From: Desulfobacterales bacterium
GTDB lineage: Bacteria; Desulfobacterota; Desulfobacteria; Desulfobacterales; SURF-7
Reading direction: 5' to 3'
DNA length: 48,859 nucleotides
NCBI GenBank assembly: GCA_028277765.1
Contig: JANQFQ010000156.1
Location: 1 to 48,859 of the forward strand
Shown: piece after piece, positions 34,243 to 42,625 of the stretch
Position numbering within the stretch: position 1 is the first letter of the stretch
How the letters are laid out: every line of letters starts with the position of its first letter
Notes under the pieces: model-generated
What the model saw: only the letters and a program-made list of their open reading frames with translations
What the model was told of the DNA's origin: nothing
The model's database searches: none
Program-made: the position numbers and the translations under genes

Positions 34243-35247
34243 CTATAAAACTTCTTTTAGCTTCTCCATAAGTACTGGTACTACTTTTTTATAGTCCGCG
34301 GCGATTCCGAATTTAGCGAACTTGAATATTTGGGCGTTTTCATCTCTGTTGATGGCAACGATATTCCTTGCCCCTGAACACCCTGCCATATGCTGTATCG
34401 CGCCTGAAAGGGCAACCGCTATGTAAAGATTCGGGCCGACTATTTTCCCGGTAAGGCCTACCTGGTGGGGTTCGGTGATGTATCCAGCATCAACAGCCGC
34501 CCTTGTGGCACCAACACCAGCATTAAGCACGGCAGCAAGCCCGTTTTTAATATATTCTTCAAATTCTTCAGTCGAACCGATACCTCTTCCGCCGGCAACT
34601 ACGGTTTCAGCTGTTTCAATGTTTGGCCCTTCGGTCTCTTCCAATACTCTTTCCACCAATGATATCTTTACTGCTGAGCTATCTACGCCTGCTGGAATTA
34701 TTTCTATTGCCCCCTGTCTACCCTCATCAGGTTCGGCCGGATCCATAACTTTCCGCCTTACCGTGGCCATCTGTATACCGCCCTCTTTAAATGAATAGGT
34801 GGCCAGCACGTTCCCTCCGGAAACAGGTTTTTGAACCAGCAGTCCCTTTGTATCCGGGTCAATCTCAAGTCCGAGGCAATCCATTACAAGGCCCGCTTTC
34901 AGCCTGAAGGCGAGCATTGGTGCAAGGATCCTTCCGGTCATGGACTGGCCCAGCAGCAGAATCCCCGGCATCCCTTTATCAGTAATCAGTTTTTCGATTA
35001 TCGATGCATGGGAAGCAGCCTCAAACTGCTCTGTGGGCGCATCTGTAACCAAATACACTGTGTCAGCGCCGTAAGAAACAGCTGTTTGACCGCAGTTGTC
35101 CGCGCTTTTATCAATAAAGACAATGGATAACTTCTCCCCCAGGGCATCCGCGAGAATTCTCCCTATGCCTAACAGCTCCAGGGAAACAGAAGAAGGCTTA
35201 TCTCCATCAACCTCTCCGCATATTAAAACACCGTTGTTTTCCGTCAT
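34243..35247 (-). CDS. etfA: Electron transfer flavoprotein alpha subunit (set 2)
   Basis: 334 aa from the ATG at 35247 with AGAGG seven bases upstream; a longer frame to 35292 would overlap etfB2. FAD signature: VVAGGRGIGSTEEFEEYI, GATRAAVDAGYITEPHQVGLTGKIVGPNLYIAVALSGAIQHMAG, NRDENAQIFKFAKFGI. It pairs with the EtfB at 35258 and is distinct in sequence from set 1. It is the second gene of the minus-strand operon under the palindromic operator at 36126-36164. Confidence 0.92.
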   Translation of the reverse strand: MTENNGVLICGEVDGDKPSSVSLELLGIGRILADALGEKLSIVFIDKSADNCGQTAVSYGADTVYLVTDAPTEQFEAASHASIIEKLITDKGMPGILLLGQSMTGRILAPMLAFRLKAGLVMDCLGLEIDPDTKGLLVQKPVSGGNVLATYSFKEGGIQMATVRRKVMDPAEPDEGRQGAIEIIPAGVDSSAVKISLVERVLEETEGPNIETAETVVAGGRGIGSTEEFEEYIKNGLAAVLNAGVGATRAAVDAGYITEPHQVGLTGKIVGPNLYIAVALSGAIQHMAGCSGARNIVAINRDENAQIFKFAKFGIAADYKKVVPVLMEKLKEVL

Positions 35248-35257
35248 ATAGTTACCT

Positions 35258-36076
35258 CTATATAATATTCTCGTTTTTAAGCTTTTCAACAAGCATACCA
35301 GCTGCCTCTTCAGGATCCTCGCTTGTCATGAACTCACATGATCCTCCCAGTTCAGGGATGTTCAGCTCCTTTACAGCGGTTTTCGCGCCTACAGCACCGA
35401 TCATCTCCATATCCGCCTCTATGTCTGCTGCGGTCCATGTCGGAATTTTCCTTTTTTTTGCTTTAATTATGCCTGGAAGGGGTGCAATCCTCGGCATCAG
35501 CGTTTCATCACTGGCGATGGCCAGTACACATGGAAGCGGCAGTTCAGCGACATCATGGCCGTTGTCTATCAGGTATTCTATCTGGACTCTATCTTCTTTT
35601 GACGCTATCTTTGTTACCGGCATAGCAACCGGAAGGCCGAGTATTTCAGCTATGCCGATACCCACCTGGCCCGCGTCCCAGTCAGCCGCCTGAATCCCGC
35701 ATAAAATCAGATCGAATTCCCCGATTTTTTTTATCGCCATGGCAAGGCTGTAAGAGGTAGACCAGCTGTCCCCCCCTTCAAAAGCCGGATCATCCAGAAG
35801 TACTGCCTCATCAGCGCCCATGGCAATGGTCTGCTTAAGGTCCTTGATAACGCCTTCGGGTGAATTGACAGCCAGGCTTAAAACAGTCATGGTCCCGCCC
35901 GTATTGTCCTTTATCTGAAGACCAGCCTCAACCGCGTTCTCGTCAAATGGACTGATGACAAGCGGAACATCTTCCGGCAAAACAACCTTTTTTGCCTCAT
36001 TATCAACACCATAGGCTGAAGCGGGTGTGTCCGGGTAAGGCACCTGCTTAATGCATGTAATAATATTCATAATCAT
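35258..36076 (-). CDS. etfB: Electron transfer flavoprotein beta subunit (set 2)
   Basis: 272 aa, about 20 residues longer than set 1. NVITCIKQVPYP-type start (as MNIITCIKQVPYPDTP), ISPFDENAVEAGLQIK, and LILCGIQAADWDAGQVGIGIAE in place of the mitochondrial-type GKQAxDDDxxQTGQ, so it belongs to another ETF branch nearer FixA/acyl-CoA-reductase ETFs. AGGAG lies four bases before the first ATG. It is the first gene of a five-gene minus-strand run (etfB2, etfA2, two NMO-type genes, enoyl-CoA hydratase). Confidence 0.92.
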   Translation of the reverse strand: MIMNIITCIKQVPYPDTPASAYGVDNEAKKVVLPEDVPLVISPFDENAVEAGLQIKDNTGGTMTVLSLAVNSPEGVIKDLKQTIAMGADEAVLLDDPAFEGGDSWSTSYSLAMAIKKIGEFDLILCGIQAADWDAGQVGIGIAEILGLPVAMPVTKIASKEDRVQIEYLIDNGHDVAELPLPCVLAIASDETLMPRIAPLPGIIKAKKRKIPTWTAADIEADMEMIGAVGAKTAVKELNIPELGGSCEFMTSEDPEEAAGMLVEKLKNENII

Positions 36077-36125
36077 CTATCTCCTGTTTAATAAGCGTTT
36101 CAACGGACTGCATACAATGAATATC

Positions 36126-36164
36126 TGGACTATCTAGTCCATATTTTCTGGACTAAATGATCCA
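36126..36164. promoter_or_regulatory. Tandem palindromic operator of the MerR-TetR fusion regulator (predicted)
   Basis: A perfect 7-2-7 palindrome TGGACTATCTAGTCCA (36126-36141) and an imperfect copy TGGACTAAATGATCCA (36149-36164), centres 23 bp apart. The second one covers the predicted transcription start of etfB2, as expected for repression. The divergently placed regulator gene is the obvious binder. Confidence 0.7.
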
Positions 36165-36169
36165 AGCTT

Positions 36170-36199
36170 ATTGTAATCGGCGACAGCGATATTTGTCAA
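36170..36199 (-). promoter_or_regulatory. Promoter of the etfBA2 operon
   Basis: On the minus strand TTGACA (36199-36194), 18-nt spacer and TACAAT (36175-36170). The start would fall near 36163, inside the operator palindromes. Confidence 0.6.
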
Positions 36200-36249
36200 G
36201 TAAAAATTGGCCATATGCACTAAAAAGGCTATATTTAGAACAATATCCG

Positions 36250-36278
36250 TTGACATGTCATATTTTTTATTTTATGTT
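36250..36278 (+). promoter_or_regulatory. Candidate promoter of the regulator gene
   Basis: TTGACA (36250-36255), 17-nt spacer, TATGTT (36273-36278), giving a leader of about 95 nt before the GTG at 36378. Confidence 0.45.
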
Positions 36279-36377
36279 TCCGATAGGTCAAAAATTTAAA
36301 GTGGCAAGGCATTTAAGGCCTTAAACTAATAACAGATAGTAAAATATATAAAATCAGATACCTAAAAGGAGCGTGGC

Positions 36378-37223
36378 GTGGTCCAGAGCAACAGTCTAAT
36401 GACAATATCTGAACTCTCCGATCGTTCAAACATACCTGTATCGACAATCAAATATTATATACGTGAGAACCTCTTACCCGGCCCCCGCAAAACAAAAGGC
36501 ACAAGGGCGTATTACCATTATCATCACCTTAATCGGCTGATGCTGATACAGAAAATAAAAACAGAAGGGAACATCTCTTTAGATAAAATCAAAGAAATTA
36601 TAAGCATGATCGAGGAAGGTGAAAGAAAAAAATGGGAAGACGGCAGCATGGAAGACCAGGAAGCAAAATCAGCCATCATTACGTCAGCTATCTCCGCGTT
36701 CAGAGATAAAGGGTATGAAAAGGTCACTATTGCAGACCTTGTTGATGCAGCACAAATCGGTCGCAGCACTTTTTACAAACATTTTAAAAACAAAAAAGAC
36801 CTTTTTATTGAATGCCTAAAGAAAATCATCTTTTCCGAGATGCAGAAAAGTGAAAAAGACGTCATCAGGGAAGAAGAAATCCTTGAGGTTTTTGACAAAC
36901 ACGCAAAGGCCTACTATAATGCAAACCCGATTTGGCTGGATATGGTTAACCAGCTTAGGGCCGCTGCCATAAATGATCCTGAAGAATTCGCGGATCAGCT
37001 AGATGAAGTGATACATTTAAAGATCGACCTCTTGAAAAGAGGGCTTGAAAACGGGATCAGAACCGGCTTATTCAGGAAGATAAACACATCCCTCATGGCA
37101 GCAATGCTCCTCGGCTTGCAGGATTACAACGATTATTTGATGAAGGAGCAGGAAGGGAAAACAGCAGCCGACCTATTTGATGAAGGCAAGGATATTATTC
37201 TGTACGGGATATTGAAGAAATAA
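36378..37223 (+). CDS. MerR-TetR fusion transcription regulator
   Basis: 281 aa from a GTG at 36378 with AAAAGGAG six bases upstream. Residues about 7-80 form a MerR-type winged helix (MTISELSDRSNIPVSTIKYYIRE..., TRAYYHYHHLNRL, IKTEGNISLDKIKEII). Residues about 95-145 are a complete TetR helix-turn-helix (AISAFRDKGYEKVTIADLVDAAQIGRSTFYKHFKNKKDL), and the rest is a TetR ligand-binding domain. Two DNA-binding modules in one chain are unusual. It probably represses the divergent etfBA2 operon and possibly its own downstream dehydrogenase operon, with an acyl-CoA as likely inducer (inference). Confidence 0.85.
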   Translation: MVQSNSLMTISELSDRSNIPVSTIKYYIRENLLPGPRKTKGTRAYYHYHHLNRLMLIQKIKTEGNISLDKIKEIISMIEEGERKKWEDGSMEDQEAKSAIITSAISAFRDKGYEKVTIADLVDAAQIGRSTFYKHFKNKKDLFIECLKKIIFSEMQKSEKDVIREEEILEVFDKHAKAYYNANPIWLDMVNQLRAAAINDPEEFADQLDEVIHLKIDLLKRGLENGIRTGLFRKINTSLMAAMLLGLQDYNDYLMKEQEGKTAADLFDEGKDIILYGILKK

Positions 37224-37234
37224 AGGAGTAAATT

Positions 37235-38452
37235 ATGGATTTCACATTAACACCCGAACAAGAACAGTTTGAAAAGGAGTTTAACGAATACCTGGATAAT
37301 AATCTGACTCCTGAAGTATTGGCAGAATCAGAACTGTTTTTAAACATGAACGAGGATACGGATCCAGGAGAATTCAACCGGGGCGAGTATGGGGGACCAA
37401 AATCTAAAGCGTTTATCAGGCAGATGGGGGCTGATGGATGGCTTGGCGTTGGGTGGCCAAAAGAATATGGCGGCCAGGGTCGGTCAATTATGGAACAGAA
37501 TATTTTTTACGAAACCATATGGAGACGCAGGGCGCCTTTTCCCGTGCTTACCTTGAACGCTGTGGGGCCAACATTGATGAAATTCGGATCTGATGAACAG
37601 AAAAAAGAATTTCTCCCTAAAATCCTGAAAGGGGATCTTGAAATCGCCATCGGCTATACTGAACCTGACGCGGGCACTGACCTGGCTTCTCTCAAGACAA
37701 AGGCGGTCCTTGATGGCGATGATTATGTTATCAACGGCCAGAAGGTTTTTACCAGCATCGCTCATATAGCCGACTACCTATGGCTTGCGGCGCGGACCGA
37801 TCCAGATCCGTCGAAAAAACATAAGGGGATTTCCATGTTCCTTTTTGATATTGACACACCCGGAGTCAGTCTCGGGCCGATTTATACCATGGGTGGACAC
37901 CGTGTAAACACCGTATACCTCGAAGATGTCAGAGTACCCAAAACCTGCCTCGTGGGAGAAGAAAATAAGGGATGGGCCATTATTGTCGGCCAACTTGAAC
38001 ATGAAAGGGTCTCCCTTGTTCCGTCTTCACCCATGACAAGGCGTGTCAATGACACTATCCAGTGGGCCAAAGATCACACCATCGACGGAAAGCCGGCAAT
38101 TGACCACCCTGGTATCAGGGAAAAGCTCGCGGAATTACTGGCGGAAATTGATATCCTGAAACTCCTGAACTATCAGGTTGTTGATAAAATTTCTAAAGGT
38201 AAACTGTTCTGGGCAGAATCATCCGCTGTAAAGGTTTTCGGCACAGAACTGAACATAAAAATAAACCACACCCTGCTGGATCTGATGGGGCTTTACGGTC
38301 AGCTCCAGATGGGTGATGAACTCGCGCCCCTTGACGGTCTGGTTGAAACCCATTTCAGAGATGACCTGTTGTTTATCTTTGGCGGTGGCGCAAACGAAAT
38401 ACAAAAGGACATTATCGCCATGGTCGGCCTGGGAATGCCGAAATCACGGTAA
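37235..38452 (+). CDS. Acyl-CoA dehydrogenase, large-subunit (PimC-like) type
   Basis: 405 aa. N-terminal helices include a family-typical insertion (MNEDTDPGEFNRGEYGGPKS), then GWLGVGWPKEYGGQG, AIGYTEPDAGTDLASLKT and the C-terminal FIFGGGANEIQKDI. Gly stands where MCAD-type enzymes have the catalytic Glu, as in the large subunits of two-component dehydrogenases such as PimC/PimD or mycobacterial FadE pairs. The next dehydrogenase gene (38781) would be the small subunit. AAAGGAG precedes the ATG, 11 nt after the regulator, so the two are co-transcribed. Confidence 0.85.
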   Translation: MDFTLTPEQEQFEKEFNEYLDNNLTPEVLAESELFLNMNEDTDPGEFNRGEYGGPKSKAFIRQMGADGWLGVGWPKEYGGQGRSIMEQNIFYETIWRRRAPFPVLTLNAVGPTLMKFGSDEQKKEFLPKILKGDLEIAIGYTEPDAGTDLASLKTKAVLDGDDYVINGQKVFTSIAHIADYLWLAARTDPDPSKKHKGISMFLFDIDTPGVSLGPIYTMGGHRVNTVYLEDVRVPKTCLVGEENKGWAIIVGQLEHERVSLVPSSPMTRRVNDTIQWAKDHTIDGKPAIDHPGIREKLAELLAEIDILKLLNYQVVDKISKGKLFWAESSAVKVFGTELNIKINHTLLDLMGLYGQLQMGDELAPLDGLVETHFRDDLLFIFGGGANEIQKDIIAMVGLGMPKSR

Positions 38453-38511
38453 TTTCCCTAAATTGGAGTACATGATCAGGGATTGCAGTTTATCAAAAAA
38501 GTGAAGAGCTA

Positions 38512-38710
38512 ATGAAAATTAAATCCGAAATCCGAATATCGAAATCCGAAACAAATCTAAAAAACCAATGTTCAAATGACCAAAACGGAAACACTTGGCA
38601 ACTGCTGTTTAGTGAAAGATGCGTAGTACCAGACGTTTTGAATTTTGGATTTTTGTTGTTCGGATTTGCTTCGGATTTCGTGCTTCGTGCTTCGGATTTT
38701 TTTCTGTCGG
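38512..38710. repeat. Large imperfect palindrome made of AAATCCGAA units
   Basis: The left arm (38521-38557) is built of AAATCCGAA, TCCGAATATCGAAATCCGAA, and the right arm (38661-38700) of CGGATTT, TTCGGATTTCG, TTCGGATTTT, mutually complementary, with inner CAAAAC...GTTTTG matches. The element splits two genes of a dehydrogenase pair. The open frame across it is an artefact. It resembles dispersed foldback elements known from deltaproteobacterial and planctomycete genomes (recollection). Confidence 0.65.
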
Positions 38711-38780
38711 TTAATTACAAAATTTCAATACTACTGATCTCAAATAATAAGCACTGTTTTTAGTGTAACGGAGGATATAG

Positions 38781-39899
38781 ATGGATTTCACATTTAGTGA
38801 CGAACAAGAAATAATAAAAAAATCAGCCCGTGATTTTTTCGCGGAGAACTGTGATAAAAAAATGATAACTGAGCTCGAAAAAAGTGACACTGGCCATTCT
38901 TCTGATCTGTGGAACAAAATGGCCGCGCTTGGCTGGCTAGGCACTATCATTCCTGATGAATACGGTGGTGTAGACTGCAGCCTTCTTGACTTGGGCGTTA
39001 TTTTTGAAGAAATCGGCAGGGCAGCCGTTTCCTGCCCTATGCTCTCAACTCAGACCGCCATTCTTTCAATCATTCAAGGCGGAACAGAGGAACAGAAAAA
39101 GGACCTTCTGCCCAAAATCATCTCCGGAGAACATGTGCTGACCATGGCGGTAGAAGAACCAGAAGTGAGCTATGATGTGAAAAATGTATCACTTAAAGCT
39201 GTAAAAAATGGCAGCTATGCCTTAAGCGGCACAAAGCTCTTTGTCCCGTATGCCGCGTCAGCTAACCGCCTCATCGTCGCGGCCCGTACTGGAGAAAAAC
39301 CTGGAGATGAAAGCGGTGTGTCTCTGTTTATTGTCGATAAAAACAGTGACGGGATAAGCATGACGCCGATGAAGACCATGGCAATCAAGCAATTCAAGGT
39401 TGATTTTGATCAAACACCTGTCTCTTCTGAAAATGTGCTTGGCAGCCTTGATAACGCGGTCACCCTGTTGGAGGATGTCCGAAAAAAGGCGACAGCCCTG
39501 CAATGCGCCGAAATGGTCGGTGGGGCACAGATGGAACTGGAAATGACATCAGAATATATGAAAATACGCCACCAGTTTGACCGGCCCCTCGGAACATTTC
39601 AGGCTGTTCAGCACCGACTTGCTGACATGTATATCGGTGTACAAGGCGCTTGGCTCGCCGCATACAGAGCACTATGGTGCCTGAGTGAGGGGATGCCGGC
39701 TGACCGTGAAGTCTCTGTTGCAAAATATTTTGCGAACAGGACGTGTCAGGATGTCGCTTTCAGCGCGCAACAGCTACACGGCGGGATCGGTTTCAGCCTT
39801 GAATATGACCTGCATTTTTATTACAGGAGAGCAAAAGCACTCGATCTTCAGCTTGGGCATAAAGATATCCATTTGCGCAAGCTTGGCGCAGCGATTTAG
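38781..39899 (+). CDS. Acyl-CoA dehydrogenase, small-subunit (PimD-like) type
   Basis: 372 aa. LGWLGTIIPDEYGGVDCSLLDLGVIFEEIGRA, then a divergent middle domain (TMAVEEPEVSYDVKNVSLKAV) lacking the usual T-E-P-x-A-G-S-D, and C-terminal RHQFDRPLGTFQAVQHRLADM and QQLHGGIGFSLEYDLHFYYRRAKAL. This C-terminus, without Y-E-G-T, is typical of small subunits of heteromeric acyl-CoA dehydrogenases. It very likely forms one enzyme with the protein at 37235. GGAGG before the ATG. Confidence 0.85.
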   Translation: MDFTFSDEQEIIKKSARDFFAENCDKKMITELEKSDTGHSSDLWNKMAALGWLGTIIPDEYGGVDCSLLDLGVIFEEIGRAAVSCPMLSTQTAILSIIQGGTEEQKKDLLPKIISGEHVLTMAVEEPEVSYDVKNVSLKAVKNGSYALSGTKLFVPYAASANRLIVAARTGEKPGDESGVSLFIVDKNSDGISMTPMKTMAIKQFKVDFDQTPVSSENVLGSLDNAVTLLEDVRKKATALQCAEMVGGAQMELEMTSEYMKIRHQFDRPLGTFQAVQHRLADMYIGVQGAWLAAYRALWCLSEGMPADREVSVAKYFANRTCQDVAFSAQQLHGGIGFSLEYDLHFYYRRAKALDLQLGHKDIHLRKLGAAI

Positions 39900-40046
39900 A
39901 GCGCAAAGCTTGAATAACAAAACATAATAACGGAAAAAACGGTGTTTCGGGGATTTAAATCCCCTTGAACACATCTTTCTTGTTCTCATTTCTTGACACT
40001 ACCTCCTTCTTTAATCTACATTAGCAAATCAAGGACTAGCAAATAA

Positions 40047-40077
40047 CATTCGTGCCATTAGTGTCATTCGTGGCTAA
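40047..40077. repeat. Dispersed CATTCGTG repeat, doubled
   Basis: CATTCGTGCCATTAGTGTCATTCGTGGCTAA-type sequence in the spacer ahead of the first CoA-transferase; related copies at 27448-27469 and 31318-31346. Followed by GTCTGTGTGGGTCTGTGGCTAA. Confidence 0.55.
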
Positions 40078-40140
40078 AAAGTCTGTGTGGGTCTGTGGCT
40101 AATATTTTTCAGCTTAGATCAACGATTAGAGGATAGCAAT

Positions 40141-41361
40141 ATGACTGAAGAAAAGAAAGAAGGCGCTTTAAGCGGCTACCGCGTTCTTGATCTTACAGAC
40201 GGGCGCGGCACATACTGCACCCGGCTCCTTGCTGACATGGGTGCTGAAGTTATTAAAATTGAAAAGCCGGGCGGTGGCAGCGCCAGGAGTATCCCACCAT
40301 TTGCAGGAAACATGCCCCACAAGGAAAAGAGCCTCTTTTTCCTTTACAGAAACACGAATAAAAAAGGCATTACTCTTAACCTGGAAAATCCAGACGGGAA
40401 AGCCATATTAAAAAAACTGGTAACATCAGTTGATGTGCTCGTGGAATCTTTTGATCCGGGATTCATGAAAGACTGCGGTCTCGGATATGAAACCCTTAAA
40501 GCGATAAATCCCGGATTGGTTATGGCCAGCATTACAGGTTTCGGTCAGGATGGACCGTACAAGGACTGGAAGGGATCGAATATTGTTGATTTTGCCTTGA
40601 GCGGCGCCATGATCGGATCAGGTTTCGGTGACGGCAAACCGACTGCCTTACCAGGTTCTCCGGGCGATGATGCCGCGTCTGTGTTCGCAGGCGTATCGAT
40701 CATTACAGCCCTTTACGTTAGGGGAGAAAGCAGCGAGGGCCAGTACATTGACGCCTCTGCGTACAAAGCCTCACGTCATTTCCTTTACCCCTGGGGACTT
40801 GTCATGTGGCATTCCAATTATGAACCAGACAAGCCCCTGCCTGGACCAGAAGGGCGCCTGGGTGCCGCTGTTTATCCTGTGTTTCCCTGCAAAGACGGTT
40901 ATATCAGGGTCGTGGCCCTAACTCCCAGGCAGTGGGAGGCCCTGCTCAGGGTCGTGGGCGAACCGGAAGTGCTATGCATGGATGAATGGAAGGAATTCTA
41001 CTACAGAATCGGCAATGCAGATGTTCTATTTGCGCTGATGACGGAATTCACGGCCGCTTATACAATGGAAGAACTAACAGAAATGGGTCATAAAGAAGGG
41101 GTTCCCATCGCCCCCATATATGATACCAGCGGCTTTGCAAACAGTCCGCAGACCAAGTCGAGAAACTTTTTTGTAGAGCTTGATCACCCTGTGATCGGCA
41201 AATACAAATGTCCTTCACCACCATACAAATGGTCGGTTTCACAGTGCGCCGTAACACTTCCAGCGCCATGCGTGGGTGAGCACAATGAAACCATTTTCTG
41301 CGATGAGCTTGGCTACTCAAACATAGAACTCTCCGCGCTAAGATTTGCGGGTGTCATTTAA
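40141..41361 (+). CDS. Family III CoA-transferase (CaiB/BaiF), pair member 1
   Basis: 406 aa from the ATG at 40141 (GAGGATAG upstream; the longer frame from 40087 has none). Moves CoA between carboxylic acids via an aspartyl-CoA thioester. Motifs: GYRVLDLTDGRGTYCTRLLADMGAEVIKIEKP, GITLNLENPDGKAIL, TGFGQDGPYKDWKGS, and the catalytic Asp region GSPGDDAASVF (D177 aligns with Asp169 of formyl-CoA transferase). It overlaps nothing and is followed after 13 nt by a second family III gene, an arrangement like BbsE/BbsF, so a heteromeric transferase is possible. Confidence 0.88.
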   Translation: MTEEKKEGALSGYRVLDLTDGRGTYCTRLLADMGAEVIKIEKPGGGSARSIPPFAGNMPHKEKSLFFLYRNTNKKGITLNLENPDGKAILKKLVTSVDVLVESFDPGFMKDCGLGYETLKAINPGLVMASITGFGQDGPYKDWKGSNIVDFALSGAMIGSGFGDGKPTALPGSPGDDAASVFAGVSIITALYVRGESSEGQYIDASAYKASRHFLYPWGLVMWHSNYEPDKPLPGPEGRLGAAVYPVFPCKDGYIRVVALTPRQWEALLRVVGEPEVLCMDEWKEFYYRIGNADVLFALMTEFTAAYTMEELTEMGHKEGVPIAPIYDTSGFANSPQTKSRNFFVELDHPVIGKYKCPSPPYKWSVSQCAVTLPAPCVGEHNETIFCDELGYSNIELSALRFAGVI

Positions 41362-41374
41362 TAAGGAGGCTTAC

Positions 41375-42607
41375 ATGTCTAAATACCCACTTGAAGGTAT
41401 CAGGGTCATCAGCTTTGGTGTGGGGATCGTTATCCCTGACCTGGGTAAGACACTCGGACAGCTGGGCGCTGAGATCATCAAAATTGAAACAAGCACCTAC
41501 CCTGATTTTATGAGAACGATCGTCCCGGATCCAAACAACAGCCCGGGGTTTAATGAATCAAATCGTAACCACAAGTGCTTTGGCGTGAATCTCACTGCTG
41601 ACAGGGGAAAAGAACTCATTCTGGAGCTGATAAAGACCGTCGATATTTTCGCGGAAAACTACCGCGGCGATGTTATGGAAAGACTCGGCCTGGACTATGA
41701 CAGTGTTAAAAAAATAAACCCGGAAATTATATACATTAGCTCCCAGGGATTTGGAAAAGGAGGTCCGTACAGCGCCCATAAGGGTTACGGCCCTACACTT
41801 TGCGCTGCTTCAGGTCTGATTTCATTATGGGCCCAGCCCGATGATGAATTCGGATGCGGTGGCACATTTCCCCATCCGGACAATGCTGTTAGCTGGCAGG
41901 GGACCTTGGCAGTGCTTGGCGCTCTTGACTACAAGCGGCGGTCAGGCAAAGGACAGTTCATCGATATCTCCCAGGCTGAAGTCTCCGCCGCGCTTATAGG
42001 CGAAGCCATGCTTGACTATACCACAAACGATAATGTCCAAAAACCGGTTGGCAACAGAAACCCTTATGCCTCGCCTTATAACTGCTACCGATGCAAAGGG
42101 AACGACCAATGGTGCGCCATAAGTCTGTTTACAAATGAAGAGTGGGAAACCTTTTGCGATGCCACGGGCCACCCCCAATGGAAAGCGGATCCCCGTTTCG
42201 CGGACACAGTGAACAGGATTAGCTATGCTGCTGAGCTGGATGTTCTTATAGAAGAATGGACTTCTGATCAGGACCCGAGCACAGTGATGCACGTTCTTCA
42301 GAACGCTGGAATCGCCGCCGGAATTGTACAACGTGCGTATGATTCCATACTCGATCCGCACAATAACTGGCAGGGAAATATTGAAGAAATGGAACATCCT
42401 GTTTCTGGAAAAAGGCTCTACCCATCTACACCATTTAACATGCCTGGCATGAAATTCCCGCAAAATTCTCCCGCGCCCATGCTGGGACAGCATACAGACG
42501 AGATATGCAGGGACATTCTGAACCTGTCAGATGAGGAGATCATCCGATTAAAAAAAGAAAATGTGCTTGATGATCCAGAAACTAAAGAAACTGCTGAATC
42601 ATGTTAG
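41375..42607 (+). CDS. Family III CoA-transferase (CaiB/BaiF), pair member 2
   Basis: 410 aa from the ATG at 41375 with AAGGAGG five bases upstream; an upstream frame overlapping the previous gene is less likely. PLEGIRVISFGVGIVIPDLGKTLGQLGAEIIKIE start, FGVNLTADRGKELILELIKTVDIFAENYR, SSQGFGKGGPYSAHKGYG, and GTFPHPDNAVSWQG, where D169 is in the catalytic position. The sequence differs clearly from member 1, consistent with a heterodimer or with two transferases of different specificity. Confidence 0.88.
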   Translation: MSKYPLEGIRVISFGVGIVIPDLGKTLGQLGAEIIKIETSTYPDFMRTIVPDPNNSPGFNESNRNHKCFGVNLTADRGKELILELIKTVDIFAENYRGDVMERLGLDYDSVKKINPEIIYISSQGFGKGGPYSAHKGYGPTLCAASGLISLWAQPDDEFGCGGTFPHPDNAVSWQGTLAVLGALDYKRRSGKGQFIDISQAEVSAALIGEAMLDYTTNDNVQKPVGNRNPYASPYNCYRCKGNDQWCAISLFTNEEWETFCDATGHPQWKADPRFADTVNRISYAAELDVLIEEWTSDQDPSTVMHVLQNAGIAAGIVQRAYDSILDPHNNWQGNIEEMEHPVSGKRLYPSTPFNMPGMKFPQNSPAPMLGQHTDEICRDILNLSDEEIIRLKKENVLDDPETKETAESC

Positions 42608-42625
42608 TGATTAGGAAAATAATTT

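Noticed and set aside
38512..38763. 83-aa open frame between the two dehydrogenase subunits
   Set aside because: Lies within the AAATCCGAA foldback element; low-complexity translation.
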